Assembly (NCBI RefSeq): GCF_023856365.1
Contig: NC_064555.1
Span: 13,047,754 to 13,111,753 of the forward strand
Direction: 5' to 3'
Length of the DNA: 64,000 nt
Source: Brienomyrus brachyistius
Lineage: Eukaryota; Chordata; Actinopteri; Osteoglossiformes; Mormyridae
A program made the translations under genes and the position numbers. Under the pieces are notes generated by a model. That model was not told the DNA's origin and did not search any database. It saw nothing but the letters and a program-made list of their open reading frames with translations. Below, one piece after another: positions 48,935 through 61,850 of the stretch (position 1 is the first letter of the stretch; each line of letters begins with the position of its first letter).

Positions 48935-50029
48935 TGCTGTTCCCGCATCTGCAAAAAGCGGTGGCTTGGGTGCCGTTCCCACATCTGCAAAAAGCTGTGC
49001 CTTGGGTGCCGTTCCCACATCTGCAAAAAGCTGTGGCTTGGGTGCCGTTCCCACATCTGCAAAAAGCTGTGGCTTGGGTGCCGTTCCCACATCTGCAAAA
49101 AGCTGTGGCTTGGGTGCCACTCCTGCATTTGTAAAAAGCTGTGTCTTGGGTGCCGCTCCTGCATTTGTAAAAAGCTGTGGCTTGGGTGCCGTTCCCGCAT
49201 CTGAAAAAGCTGTGGCTTGGGTGCCGCTCCTGCATTTGTAAAACGCGGTGGCTTGGGTGCCGTTCCCACATCTGCAAAAAGCTGTGGCTTGGGTGCCGCT
49301 CCCGCATCTGAAAAAGCTGTGACTTGGGTGCCGCTCCTGCATTTGTAAAAAGCTGTGGCTTGGGTGCCGTTCCCGCATCTGAAAAAGCTGTGGCTTGGGT
49401 GCCGTTCCCGCATCTGAAAAAGCTGTGGCTTGGGTGCCGCTCCCGCATCTGAAAAAGCTGTGTCTTGGGTGCCGCTCCTGCATTTGTAAAAAGCTGTGGC
49501 TTGGGTGCCGTTCCCGCATCTGAAAAAGCTGTGGCTTGGGTGCCGCTCCCGCATCTGAAAAAGCTGTGACTTGGGTGCCGTTCCTGCATTTGTAAAATGC
49601 TGTGGCTTGGGTGCTGTTCCCACATCTGCAAAAAGCTATGGCTTGGGTGCCGTTCCTGCATCTGAAAAAGCTGTGGCTTGGGTGCCGTTCCCGCATCTGA
49701 AAAAGCTTTGGCTTGGGTGCCGTTCCCGCATCTGAAAAAGCTGTGGCTTGGGTGCCGTTCCCGCATCTGAAAAAGCTTTGGCTTGGGTGCCGTTCCTGCA
49801 TCTGAAAAAGCTGTGGCTTGGGTGCCGTTCCCGCATCTGCAAAAAGCTGTGGCTTGGGTGCCGTTCCCGCATCTGAAAAAGCTGTGGCTTGGGTGCCGCT
49901 CCCGCATCTGAAAAGCTGTGGCTTGGGTGCCGTTCCTGCATTTGTAAAATGCTGCGGCTTGGGTGCCGTTCCCGCATCTGAAAAAGCTGTGGCTTGGGTG
50001 CCGCTCCCGCATCTGAAAAATGCTGTGGT
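48935..50029. repeat. 35/36-bp minisatellite, about 30 copies
   Basis: Each unit contains GCTGTGGCTTGGGTGCCG. The second halves fall into three types: CCCACATCTGCAAAAA, CCCGCATCTGAAAAA and CCTGCATTTGTAAAAA. Units of 35 and 36 bp alternate. I counted 30 copies. On the minus strand the array lacks stops in all three frames and gives Cys/His-rich 12-residue repeats (for example GNGTQATAF), because the unit itself has no stop. Confidence 0.95.
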
Positions 50030-52229
50030 TATAATGCCATAGTTATAATGTGCTTGTCATGTTCTAATGCCGATATGAGCACCTGAACATTTCTGCTCAC
50101 AGTTGGGTGTGCAGACACCTGCAGTAACAGAACTGGGTGTCCTTGTGTAGGAGGGTCTCTTAGCTGAGATCTCCCACTCTTACCTTCACTGTCCCTGATG
50201 ATCACTGCATTGGATGCACTTGAAGAATAATCCAGAATCATCCCTATAGCTGCCATAAAACCTTGTTTGTTCCATGTGTGATTCCCCTGGAGTTCAAGCA
50301 CTGTTTTTGAGATGCGGAGGCTCCTTGGCATGCATTGCCGTGTTCAGGTGACTCTCCATATTCATCTTCCTCCTGGCGGGTTGCAAACAGCCCCCATGCA
50401 GCCTAAGACCTGTGAGGCCCACAGGGTTGAGACGTGTCGTGTAAAACACGCCAGGTGCCTGGTCAGGGCTGCGAGGGCCTGCATGCAACATCGCAATAAA
50501 AATGCAGCTTTTTTTGGTTAAACACAGATGGGTTCCCAGGGGGCACAGAAGAAAGCTGCGCCTCATGTGAGGGAGGAGACATTGGGCCTCATTTCCTGTT
50601 GGCACAGCAACCCCTTCCTGTCAATTATACCCTCAGCTATTTATTGTTTTTTATTTATACGATTTTCTATCTCTGTCTCTGGTGTTTTCTGTCTGTCCGC
50701 CTGAGGGTTTCCAACCGAAACGAATATTTCCTGATGTTTCCTGCCTCTCACTCCTCCACCCCCCCTCCCCCCCAGGTCTGTACTTGGGCCCATTTCATCT
50801 GATGGCTCTCCTGTGGACCACGTCTGTGGATTTGCAGGCATGTATTCCATTCTGCACATGTTTGCCTGTTTTATACATCTATTGCATGCTGGGAGACTCT
50901 CTACGGGACGGCAGTAGGTCCGTTTTTAGCCTGTGTTGCACATCTACGATTTCCTACAAGGCATATTATACACACAGGTGAGAGAAAGATGTTTATTATG
51001 GAAATGTAGAAGTATGCCTAAGACTAGAGCAATTAAGAGCACCTGAAATATGCAGAGAAATATCTGAGAGAGGCAGACCATGATGTCGTGAGGGTGCTGC
51101 CCTTTATATTAGGTTATGCATACATCACGGCCTGCTGAGGAGCTTGACAGTGCAGAGTTCACCTCGGCCGCTCATGGTTGGTCCTCACGGCGGCGCTGTG
51201 TGGGAGGGGCTCTGGTGCGTCAACTCCGCTGCCAAGCTAATGGGCTTCCTCAGCTGCCAGCTAATGGCCCAATCTGTTCCAGTCCCTCCTGTCCCCCTCC
51301 CCCGCCCCCTTCTCGTGTTTGGAAGGAGTCCCTCGAGATGCAAGAAACGTCACAGCCACTCTCTCTCTCTTTCATTCTCTCCTTTCCATCTGCTCATAGT
51401 TTAACCCTTAAGACTCGCAGCCGCTGCCACTATCCCAGCGCGTCCGACTGGGATGGTATTCTCGGAGATTAGCGGTTTTATGCGGCCAGTCTCATAAACC
51501 CTAACATGAGCTACGTACCACATAATTAGTAGGGTTACATCTGCTTATTTTCCGCTTACTGTAGCAGCCCGCTGCAGGCCTGGCGAGGTTTGTGGTTGTA
51601 ACTTCAGCGTTTTAATTAAACAGGCTTTTCCCGTGAAGATGTAGTCAATAAAATATTAATGAATTCATCCAAGTTCTGCCATCACACAGTAGGATGGTGC
51701 TGTGGCTCCTGATTGGCTGAGAAGTGAGGGAGTGGTTTGGCTATTTCCCTGACATCTGCATTCACATGTAACCGTGCACATGGCAGAGCTTCATTCGACA
51801 CTGCCTGTCCTTGGCACTGTTATGGCTGTTCGTAGCATTTCACCAAGGTGATCAGACCCTCGTTATCACCAGCTCCTCTGCTCTCGCCTTATAATAGCTG
51901 CCACTCAGCCGCCTTTGTAGTTGTTTTCCTCTCAGTTGGACCTGGGCCATCTTGATAAACAGGCATTTTTCCAAGTGAGGGGGACTTTGTGCTGTGGTAG
52001 GACTCTGCCCTGTTGGGTGGCAAGGATGGGAGATCAGTTCTGAAGGCCCAAATTTGGCCACCATCAATTGCTATGAAAATAGCAAGGGGGTCTTAGTCGT
52101 ATTTTTGTTCTGTTAAGAGGCACCTTGATTTTTTGGGATCATACAGTTTCTAAAGAACATGTTAGTGGCTTTTTGCCATACTGTGGACCCCCCCCGTCTC
52201 CCCCATTCCACACGGAGGACTATGTTGTG

Positions 52230-52460
52230 GGCAGTGGTGGCTTAATGGTTAGGGAAGCGCACTTGTAATTGAAAGATTTCAGGTTCGAATCCCTGACCAG
52301 CAAGGTACCACTGAGGTAAGCTGAGCAAGGTACCCCCCCAAGCACTGCTCCCCAGGTGCTAAATTAGCTGCCCCCTGCTATGTCACATTGTCACATATGG
52401 GTTAAATGCAGAAAACGCATTTTGTTGTTGTGTGCTGTAGTGTGTCAACAATGACAATTA
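52230..52460 (+). mobile_element. tRNA-derived SINE with CAATGACAATTAATCAC tail
   Basis: The head contains TGGCTTAATGGTTAGG and the B-box-like GGTTCGAATCC. The tail GTTAAATGCAGAAAACGC...TTTGTTGTTGTGTGC is typical of a common fish SINE. It is a different family from the one at 43767. Confidence 0.7.
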
Positions 52461-53886
52461 ATCACTAAACAATGAATGTTAATTCACATTAAAATTCCAG
52501 TGGTCTATTTTTGCAAGCCTTATAAGGAAGAAGAAATATATGTGATGTTTGAAATGCAGGTGTCACCTGAGAGCTTTGATCGTCATCTGAACAGTGAAAC
52601 AGGGATGCATAGTCTGCTGCAGGATGAACCATGTCATTGTGCATTAAAGTGAAATGAAATAATTTTATACTAAACATGTAAACCATACAACCCACAATTT
52701 CCGTTATTCAATCCTCACCCCAAAGAAGTTCAGATTTTTATATAATAACAGTACAGGTCATACATTTAAAATTGTCTGAGATAACATTACCTTTTTCAAA
52801 GTAAATTTCTCCCTGAGCTGTTGTAGAACAGAATAACAGAAACCCCATATGAAACAAAAAACTTATAAATAGCTAAATCGTAACTAGAAAGGTGAGTCAT
52901 CTTCATCTAAATGCCCATTATGAGTATTTGTCAGATAATATGGAAATTGGGCAATAAGCAACATGAAGCAATGAAAGGGACAGTGTTCCCAATGTACCAA
53001 AGAGTTGTCCGTGCATTGGTCCATAGAACTTTAAAATAATTTAATGTACAAAGGGGAAGAGTCTGAAAAATCATGATAGCATCTGCCAAACATGGGCGTA
53101 TTGCATTGGCAAAGGAGAGCAGCAGGTTGACGTTGAAGCTCCCCAAAAGGGATGGATGGACGCTGACTGGGAAAACTGCTGAACACCACAAAGCTACACA
53201 AACCAGTAGAAACTTGGCAGGGAAACCATAACGGTATGAATAGCCATCTTGCGGGAGCCGTTAGACATTTGCTCTGCACGTTGTATATTAGCTAAGGGAT
53301 ATGAGGCCATTTGCAGTGCGAGATGGACCCTATAGTGCAAACACTCTTCCCATTTCCCAAGGTGACAGTGTCCCCACACATACTGCGGAACAAACCGAAG
53401 AGCAGTTACAAGAGCACAAGCACCATGTCGAACACAATCTACTGTATAGCCTCCCCAGTCAGCATTGAGCCTTTATGGAAGCTCTGGATGGCACCACAGA
53501 TTTTGGTCTCCATCATCTCCAAAGAACTGCAGACTTTTTCTCATGAAGGGTGTTTGTCAGCTTGTGCACCAGACCATTCTTGTGTTCTCGTGTCCCCATT
53601 TGACGTCACCTTCCATTGTTGAGGTACAGTTCCAATACTCCAAGTTAATTCCTGGGGTGGGTTAACAAGAATTCTCTTGCCAACACCACAAGTATGATCT
53701 TTGTCTTCTTGGTATTACAAACAGCCATGGTCTATAATTATGCCCAGTTCAAGACACCATTTCAAGTAGGAATGAAGCCCAAGTGCCCCCTGCTGCATGT
53801 CTAGTCTTTTGTTAGGTTCTTCTGTTTTTTGCCTACCGCTGATTCCCAACACAGTTACCATTTCTGGTGCCTAAAGATGTATAAGC

Positions 53887-53960
53887 AGCCATCCATCCAT
53901 CCATCCATCCATCCATCCATCCATCTATCCATCATCTTCCGCTTAATCCGGGGTCGGGTT
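53887..53960 (-). mobile_element. SINE tail, reverse orientation, with (CATC)n
   Basis: (CATC)n followed by CTTCCGCTTAATCCGGGGTC, the inverted 3' end of the SINE family at 43767-44120. Confidence 0.6.
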
Positions 53961-54534
53961 GGGTATAAGCAGCATTGTTCATAATTAACCTGTTAAGGAG
54001 ATAATTGGTAGGTTTATTGAGTCTCCAGCTAATATAGTGAGCAAGGTGAAACTGCTGTAATTGTTACGTAGTATTTCAGCCAACGTTTTAAGAACAAAAA
54101 TACAACGGAAGATAAATATTTAATTACCTTTACGCACACCAGCTCTTTATGCTTCTCCTGTGGAAAAATCCATAATTAAAAAAAATCTGTTGACGTCTGA
54201 GAATGGTGTTGCTATGGGAACCTGACAGCAGTCTTTTGCTGTCATATTTTGTTATCGAACTAATAACACAATATTGGTCCTTGAAAAGCAATTAAATATT
54301 TGCATAATGGGAGCTGATGGCCGAGAAAACGAACTGACCGGTGATGCTGTCAGGGGAGACGCTCAGGGACTGGGATGGGGGGGTCGGGGGGGTCTTATCT
54401 ACACTGACACCTGTACCAAAGTGATTAGAAAATGGAGAGAAATTCTTTCTATGACAGGCTGCAGCTCCTGGTTTCCAAGGTACCCTAAAATACCCAAAAA
54501 CCTGGCAATACAGGCAATCAATAAATATCTCCAT

Positions 54535-55130
54535 ACCAATCAGCCGTAACATTAAATCCACTGAAAGCTGAAGTGAATAACATTGGCTATCTTGTTAAAA
54601 TGGCATCTGTCAAGGGTGCCCTTATATATTAGTGAACAGTGAGTTCTTGAAGTTGATGCGTTGGAAGCAGGAAAAATGGGTGTAAGGACAAGGAGTAATT
54701 GAAGAAGGTGGTCTGAGTCACATTTTGGATGGTCAGGTGTGTGTGTGTTATTAACCTGGGGAAGAGTTGGCATCAGGATGCACTGTGGGAAGCCTGCGGA
54801 GGCAGTGTGATGCTGTGGGCAATGTTCTGTTGGGAAACCTTGGGTCCTGCCGTTCACGTGGATGTTACCCCCTGCCCAAACTTGCAGACCAAGTACCCCC
54901 TTCATGGCAGGGGTATTTCCCAATGGCCTCTTTCTGCAGGGTAATGTTTTGTGTCACCCGGAAAAAAATTGTTCAGGAATGGATTGAGGAACACGAACAC
55001 GAGTTCAAGATGTTGACTTGGCCTCCAAATTCCCCAGATCTTCATCCGATTGAGCATCTGTTGGTTGTTCTGGACAAAATAGTCTGATCCATGGAGTCTG
55101 ATCTCACCTCGCAACTTCCAGGATCTACTG
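54535..55130 (+). mobile_element. Truncated Tc1/IS630-like transposon relic
   Basis: The left end (CAGCCGTAACATTAAA) and late transposase coding are recognisable: VMLWAMFCWETLG near 54800 and AKIVQEWI-type, LTWPPNSPDLHPIEHL near 55010-55060. The DDE transposase is broken by deletions and frame changes, and the right end is missing. Confidence 0.7.
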
Positions 55131-55847
55131 CTAATGTTTTTATATTATGTCTGGTCAGTGTATATTAATGATATATCCATATAATGAGGTATAGTTACTG
55201 TTAGTATTTTACTATACAAAATTTGGAAATGTATAAGCATTGAGATTTAAAATTATTGGCGAATGATTTTTATACTGTATTGTGTGTTTCTGTAAGAGGT
55301 CACATGTTAATGAAGTTAAATATGCCTTTGAATGCACATCCTGCTCTCTGGGAAATCCTAATCTCTCGGCTCGACTCACAGTCTCATTATTGGCTGGATT
55401 AGCCATTTGCCTTCTGGTCGCTGCCAATCATCACCAGATAAGGTGCCGATGACAAAATAATAAGAGCAAGTCAGCAGCAGACACAGTTGGCTTGGATGTC
55501 GGCTTCAGCAACACTGGGGAGACAGGGAGGATTTCGATAGGGATTAAAATATATAATGATCGCAGCATGTTGTGTGGTCTCGTGCCATCAAGCTGTCTGG
55601 CTCTAGGGAAACGCTAACAGCAGATTAGTCACATGCAGGTAGGAGACAGCTTCAGCCATATGTTGATGATATGTGATGAATTCATAGGTCTTTCACAGAA
55701 GCGGCAAGCCAGCACAACTAATGACACTAGGCAAAGCATCAAAATGAGGACATATTTCCAGCAGAACCATAAGGAGACATTTGGTAATCAAATTGAGTTT
55801 GTAAAATCTTGTACTCAGTTTGACAGTAAAAGCTGGCACGAGAGAGT

Positions 55848-55990
55848 TTCCATCCATCCATCCGTCCATCCATTCATCCATCCGTCTATCTTCTAGCTGC
55901 TTACCCTTGTCAGGGTCACAGGGGTCCCTGGAGCCTTTTCTGACATTAAAAACTGGCCTGAGCCCCATACAATCCTCCAACCGCAATCCT
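55848..55990 (-). mobile_element. SINE fragment, reverse orientation, with (CATC)n
   Basis: (CATC)n followed by CTAGCTGCTTACCC and GGGTCACAGGGGTCCCTGGA, the inverted SINE tail and body. Confidence 0.55.
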
Positions 55991-56904
55991 GCATTCAGTC
56001 CTGTTGCAAATATTTGTTCACTATAAGTGTACCGATCGATCGGCCAATCAGTAGCTCCCGAATCATTTCACGACTCCGTTCCCCTTTGTACTCGAAACAC
56101 CGAGGCGCTGTGGCCACCTGTTCTGCCTCGCCTTCCGGAAAGGCCACTCCATCACCTGGCGCAAAGATCAAATGACGCAGGCCCGACCCACGCCCCCCCA
56201 CCCTATTGCCTGTGTGACTGCCTCTGCGTTTGCTGCATTCATTAGCCACCCATCCCAGTCTTAAAAGGACTTTGTCCTCCCCCCATGTCACCATCATCAT
56301 CTCATGGCCAGCAAACTACATCATTGCCTTGGTTTTGGGCCAAAGGAGACAAACGCTAAATTTTTTCAGCCAAGAGCAGCAGGGAGCAGAAATCGTGTTA
56401 ATCGGGGGGGAGGGGGGGAGCGTCTGGCGGACGGCACGGATTCATAATTAGAATGAGAGCGAGGAGCGTGGCCTCTAGCTGGCGGGAGGATGTGCGGACC
56501 CCTTTGGGACACCGTTACCGGACACACGCGTCCTTCATTTAGGCTCATGAGCGCCTCTCATCTGCGGGTCACGCTGTCACTGGCCTCTTTTATTTTTACC
56601 ACATGGGTTGTCTGTGTTGCAGCAGCCTGCTTTTGTGCTGACGTATCAAAGCTAGTGTATCGAAGCCGACGTACAGGAGCACTTCTTCCTGCTGGGGTCT
56701 TTGCTTGTGACCCTCCCAGCAAGACCTGGGACAGCAAGTACCACCAAGGTGACTATCAGCCCTGGTCTCCAGGTGCTGACTGAGCCCCTCTTTCTCTTTC
56801 TCCAGCAAAATGTTGCTTTATTTGCCACTTGTATAGGTACATTGGAATGCTTATTTTCACATATCCCATGATGCTGTCCTTTGAGACACACACACACATA
56901 TTCA

Positions 56905-56995
56905 CGAAGAGCGAAGCTTGGGGTGCAGGGATTTAAACAAGCAACCTTCTGATCACAGGCCCAGAGGCCAAACCAGCTGAGTTACACACTGGGTG
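56905..56995. mobile_element. SINE-like fragment
   Basis: GGATTTAAACAAGCAACCTTCTGATCACAGG-type sequence, shared in diverged form with 32005-32130 and 61739-61850. Confidence 0.45.
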
Positions 56996-57989
56996 TTGAA
57001 GTAAAGGATGGACAAACATATTAATTTGAGATTAAATGCATTCCCTTTGATCGATTCTACATATCTTCACTTTTATCTTGTATCTCAAGGTCCAAACAAC
57101 CGGATCTCCAAAGGATTTTCATCAGAACACTGTAACTTTACCCACACTTTGAAAAACACTTTTGTAAACCCATAGCTTACTCCTGAGATATGCCATCATC
57201 GGCAGGTGTAAATTCTGGATTGATTGCAGTCTGTATGTCATGCACGTCTGGTAAGTAGTTGCGCGTCTGGTAAATGCCCTGGAACAGTTTTGGCCAGATA
57301 TGAATACATTAAAATGGATTTGATTGTCTGTGAAGAGTTCTTCTGCGTTTGTGCGTGTAATAATTGAAACGGATCTTAACTTTGTTTTATAGGACGATAT
57401 TGATTTTGGTATGTGCCATTTAACAGGAGATGAGGCTCAAATCCTGTGAGACAAAAGACAAAAGATCTGTCACAAATGCGGAGACGTTAAGTTGATGTCT
57501 CAGCCAGACGAGAAACTTTTCTTCTAGTTGTTGCAGCACCCCAGTAACCAAGGTTGTCAATTCTCTTTCTATTGATTTTCCCAGCAATCATTGCATTTTA
57601 CATCCTGGATGTATTACGCAACTCACTGGAGCCGCAAAAACTGCCAGAGTCAATTGAGAGTTTTGCGTTTCACTAACTATACTGTAGTGACGCATGATTC
57701 GTCTTTCAGTATGAGGCAGCTGCTACTGATTGCTCGTGTGATACCTGGATTTGCTGTGAGCTCAGACCCCAAATGCTTTACCTCTGTGCCATTAAAATGT
57801 ATACAGTTTTGTTTAGCTAGTGTCTGCTGTCGTGTTCTTGTTGCATCACTGCTCTGTCAGCTCTTGAAGGCAGATCTGAGTTTTGCTTCCTTCTTCAAAG
57901 GCACCGATGTCTTCAGGGTTTCAGCGGAGGCTGTGAATTTGGGCCTTTTAGCATCACATCTATCAATGGGAGACCACTCCGTGTGTGCA

Positions 57990-58130
57990 AACTGGCCGCT
58001 GACGTCACCGCTCACATCCAGACGCCGGCGCGCCATCGCACGCAAGCCCCGCCTCCTTTTTCATCCAAAAAAAATAATAAATGCGTCAGAAGCCACAGCT
58101 CTTTAGCCTAAAAATAGAGGCTCTCTCACA
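57990..58130 (+). promoter_or_regulatory. Candidate regulatory module in the sv2a intron
   Basis: Within about 120 bp there are a perfect palindromic CRE TGACGTCA (58000-58007), a GC box CCCCGCCTCC (58047-58056), an AP-1/CRE-like TGCGTCA (58082-58088) and a perfect MEF2 site CTAAAAATAG (58108-58117), followed by GC-rich sequence. It could be an enhancer or an alternative sv2a promoter. The motifs are seen; the function is inferred. Confidence 0.4.
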
Positions 58131-58624
58131 TCTGCCGACCGGCAGCTGGGGGGCTGAGTCCTCCCCACCGGCAGGAGCACGCCGTCATGGCGGCAAAGAG
58201 ACAGAGAGAGTGAGAACATCATCTATGGCCCCTGCGTCTCTCATTCTTTCGGCTGTCTCTGTCGATCTGGTTCCTTCTTCTCTCCCTTGTTATTCTTGCC
58301 TATCCATGGCTTTTTCTTTAGTTTTTTGTCTCCTTCGCGTTGCTCTCATTCTCTTCTCCGTCTGTTATTTCACTCTTCTTTTGGTCTGTCTCTCATTCTT
58401 TTGTCTCTGTCTCCCTGCCTTATCGCTCTCTGTCACCAGCTCCTTCTCCCCTTCTCAACCTTTTTTTTCTTTTTCTTTTCTCTCTGCAATCCCTCCCCCT
58501 TTCTTTTCTCTTTACTCCCCATGATGGAAGCTCCAGGTGGACCAGAGACTCGACTTTGATGGAAACGTTTATCCAGAGCAGGGCAGCTCATTCCAAGCAG
58601 ATAAGCGACGGTATTGTTATTGTT

Positions 58625-58830
58625 TAAGTGTGTGGCTCTGCGGGTAGGACACTGTGCCTGACATCGGAAGGTCACTGGCTCAGATCCCAGCGTCGGCAGG
58701 GTGATGTCGCTGTCAGGTCCTCGAGTGAGGCTCTTAGCCCCCTCCATTGCTCCAGGGCCCGTCTGACCCTGCTTTCTCAACAACATGCATCACGTTGCAT
58801 GATGGCTTCTGCTAAATAAATCAGATGTAA
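58625..58830 (+). mobile_element. tRNA-derived SINE with CTGCTAAATAAAT tail
   Basis: The head has CTCTGCGGGTAGGACACTG and the 3' end GATGGCTTCTGCTAAATAAA, the usual tail of a widespread fish SINE. Confidence 0.65.
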
Positions 58831-59019
58831 AAGGACAAGACAAACCAGTCTCCTGTAAATAAGTGACAGTTTATTGCATAATATCTTTATTTATGGGCAG
58901 TTACATATCCGTTATGGAGGCTCTCTGATCCCCTGTGATGTTAAAACCCTGCTCTAAATAGCTGTTCATTACATAATATGCCTAACAGTTATATATTAAT
59001 CCCATCCCGGGTTCCAGGT

Positions 59020-59263
59020 CCATGGATCATAACCCTGGCTCTCTTTCTGGAATTTGCATGTACGGTCTCTGGATCCTTCCTTTTCCTCCCACAGCTCATG
59101 TTCATTTGGTGGGTTGAAATGGTGTCTGTAGACTGTCATCACGTGATGATGTGATTGTGCATGTGTGTGTATATGCGTCCCATCGAGGGTGTCCCCTGCT
59201 TTGTTTCCAGTGCTTCTTGAAGTAGACTTCAGCTCCCCGGTGACCCTCTAAAGTAGAAGATGG

Positions 59264-59299
<36 letters not shown>

Positions 59300-59300
59300 A
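59020..59300 (+). mobile_element. SINE copy with (GGAT)n tail
   Basis: Diverged body of the 43767 family (GGGTTCCAGGTCCATGG, TTTTCCTCCCACAGCTCATG, GCGTCCCATCGAGGGTGTCC) ending in about ten GGAT units at 59258-59300. Confidence 0.7.
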
Positions 59301-59636
59301 CAAATACGGAATATCCTGTTCTTGTTCTTTCTTCTTTCCCAAGTCTGTTCTGTTCAGTAACCCGACCTTACACTCTCTGACCTTGATAGCTTAATGGGAA
59401 GCAGAGAGCAAAACATCTGTTCGGTTCGTACCCAGCATGCATGAGCACAACCGTGTGACTCATCAGCCGACAGGGGCAGCTTGTTCGAGTGGAGTGGGGA
59501 GTCACATGTGCGAACATGTAAATGAAACTGCATGGGCGGGTAGGTGGCACTGATGTTGGTAGCAGCCCTTATAGGGCTGAGTAATGAAATTTCCATAATT
59601 TCCTGAGTGCTAAATTTCCTTTGGGGTCACTAAAGT

Positions 59637-59690
59637 ATCCATCCATCCATCCATCAATCCATCCATCTATTCGTCTATCCATCTATCAAT
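59637..59690. repeat. (CATC)n microsatellite
   Basis: Imperfect ATCC/ATCT units. Confidence 0.7.
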
Positions 59691-61254
59691 CTAATCTAAT
59701 CCAGCATCTGATGGCATATCGATCAGCGATGTTGTGGTCCTAATGCTGTCCATCTTATGGGTTTAAAATCTGGACTGACACACCTTCAGATCTCCGTCCT
59801 TTCGCTGTCAACGTTTCTCTACCAGTGGAGCTATTTTATTCCGTTGAAATCCTTCAGAATCTCCAACAAGACCTCAGCCAACTCAGCTGCTCCTTTTTGC
59901 CTTTTCCTCAGGTCCCTGGGCCACCTGCATGGATGCTGTCTTTTCACTCGTTCACTTTTTTACTCGTTCACTTTTTTACTCGTTCACTTTTAGCACTACG
60001 CTTGGCACCTGGCCCTGAATCGTGAAAAAATCTCTTCACATATTTTGCGGAAGTGTTACTGTTAGAAAGGTTTACAGGGGATAACAGGAGGAACACAGCG
60101 ACGAGATTTTAATTATCTCTACGTTAAATATAAGTGTCTCTCTACCTCTACTCTTATACACTCTACAATGGTCCCTCCTTTCCAGACGCCGTAATTATGT
60201 TTGTAATTCAGCGAGTGAAAGGTCTGACATTTTGATTTCTCATATGGTTGTTTTTATGTTTTAATTCCAAGATATATTTATATTTGATATAAATATGAAA
60301 TAGTTCCCTGCCCTTCTCTGAGCAGACAGACAAGGTCCAGCCAGCTGGATCGGGTGTGTTTGGCTGGGAGGGTGGGGCCAGTGGCGGGGAGGGACAGGAT
60401 ATCTCCTATTCATTGGGCCCCCATCTTGCTCACCATACCTTATGGGTCACCAGCTATCAGGCCGAGCCTGTGCGGCCCATTAACCTTAGCGTTAGCCCTG
60501 CTGCTATTAAAGGACGCCTGGGAGCTCAGGGCAAGAGCCTCGCTAAATAAAGTATGACTGATAGCATTACCCTGAGTTAAACTAATATTAAACCACGGCG
60601 CTGTTGAATTCTGATTGGTCAGAAGGGCATCAATTTAATTTTCAGTGACTACACATGCAGTGTCAGTCAGGCAAATCACAGAAGAAAATAAATGTGTGGT
60701 TATAATCTTTAATTCCAGCTAGCACTGCTTAAAATTCCAGACATTGAATGCAATTAAAAATTAAGGGAAAAGAAATGGAAATGTTTAATTATTGACCAAA
60801 AAAAGTAGCTCTACTAATAAATGTATTTTTGGCATGAAAATAATGCCTTTAACTACAAATGTGAGTTAAATTTGTCTGCTGTGCATCGGGTGGTTAAAAA
60901 TATATATCCCATGGCTTGTTGTGCATTAGGTCTTCGGTATGCAGCCCAGTAGGTGCGGAGATGACAGGAATGTGCAGCACTAACAGGTTATGAAGACGGG
61001 CAGGGGTTACCAGGGGGTGTGGTTGGTGGCGCACGTTTGGGTGTTGATGATGTGTGCACAGGGGGATGGATTTTCAGATGATGCTTGTTTCATTGTACTT
61101 TGAAGATTACAGCTAAATCTTCAGCTAGTATTCAGTTTCAGAAACTGGGTTGTTGGTGAGTTGTTTTTTTTTGGGTTAGTTTTCTAACATCTTATGATGA
61201 TGATGTTGGTTTATTCCATCTATGTGTGTAGGTCATATGTGTTTAGTGTTTGTC

Positions 61255-61850
61255 TTGGGGGAGTCATAGTGGTGCAGTGAACGGCATTTTATTCAAAGTA
61301 ACAAACATTTTGAGAAGGTAGGGTCGGGGCCTCGCTCAAGGGCCTGCTGGTGACATCACTTTGCCAACCATGGGATTAGAATCAACAACCTTCTGATTAC
61401 AGACACACCAGCCCATAGGATCGCTCAACTAGGGGCTTGAACCCACATCCATTGGCCCATGAGTAGTTGATCTCTAAGCAGCAGAGCTATCCTTAATGAT
61501 GTTGGTTTCCTTGAAGCTTCGGGGTCCTGGGTTTCATACTCAGTCTGTGCTTGTCTTCCCTCTGCCTGTTATTTCATGTGCTCCGCCCCCCTGCAGTTCT
61601 TCAAAGATGCAGTGCAGTTACACTGGAATGATTCCCTTCTCCCGACTCCCATCTTGCTCACCATACCTTATGGGTCACAGTGCAGGGTCAGCTAACTTGT
61701 GGCATCCCTGAAGATGGATGTTATGGGGCTTTTTCAAGGGCCCACGGACATGTGACTGTTCAGCAGAGGCCAGGACTTGAACCAGTGACCTTCTGATCAC
61801 TGGGACAAAGACTTAGCCCGCTGAGCCATTCACCACTTCCTGCCTTGAGT
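61255..61850. mobile_element. Composite SINE-derived fragments
   Basis: Left part: GGTGCAGTGAACGGC and CTCAAGGGCCTGCTGGTGAC. Right part (61739-61850): GGCCCACGGACATGTGACTG and ACCAGTGACCTTCTGATCAC, shared with 32005-32130. Boundaries are unclear. Confidence 0.45.

Noticed and set aside
48872..50012. Minus-strand frames of 253-363 codons over 48862-50012
   Set aside because: They are translations of the 35/36-bp minisatellite in rotating frames, with no unique ends, domain or splice sites.
48935..50029. Regular repeat spacing that might suggest a CRISPR array
   Set aside because: Units are contiguous with no unique spacers, and the genome is clearly eukaryotic.
57591..58106. A 171-codon + strand frame
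   Set aside because: No domain; it runs through the regulatory cluster and an A-run without splice support.
58186..58212. ATG in a good context (GTCATGGCGG) downstream of the CRE/MEF2 cluster
   Set aside because: The frame closes after eight codons, so it is at most a short upstream ORF.
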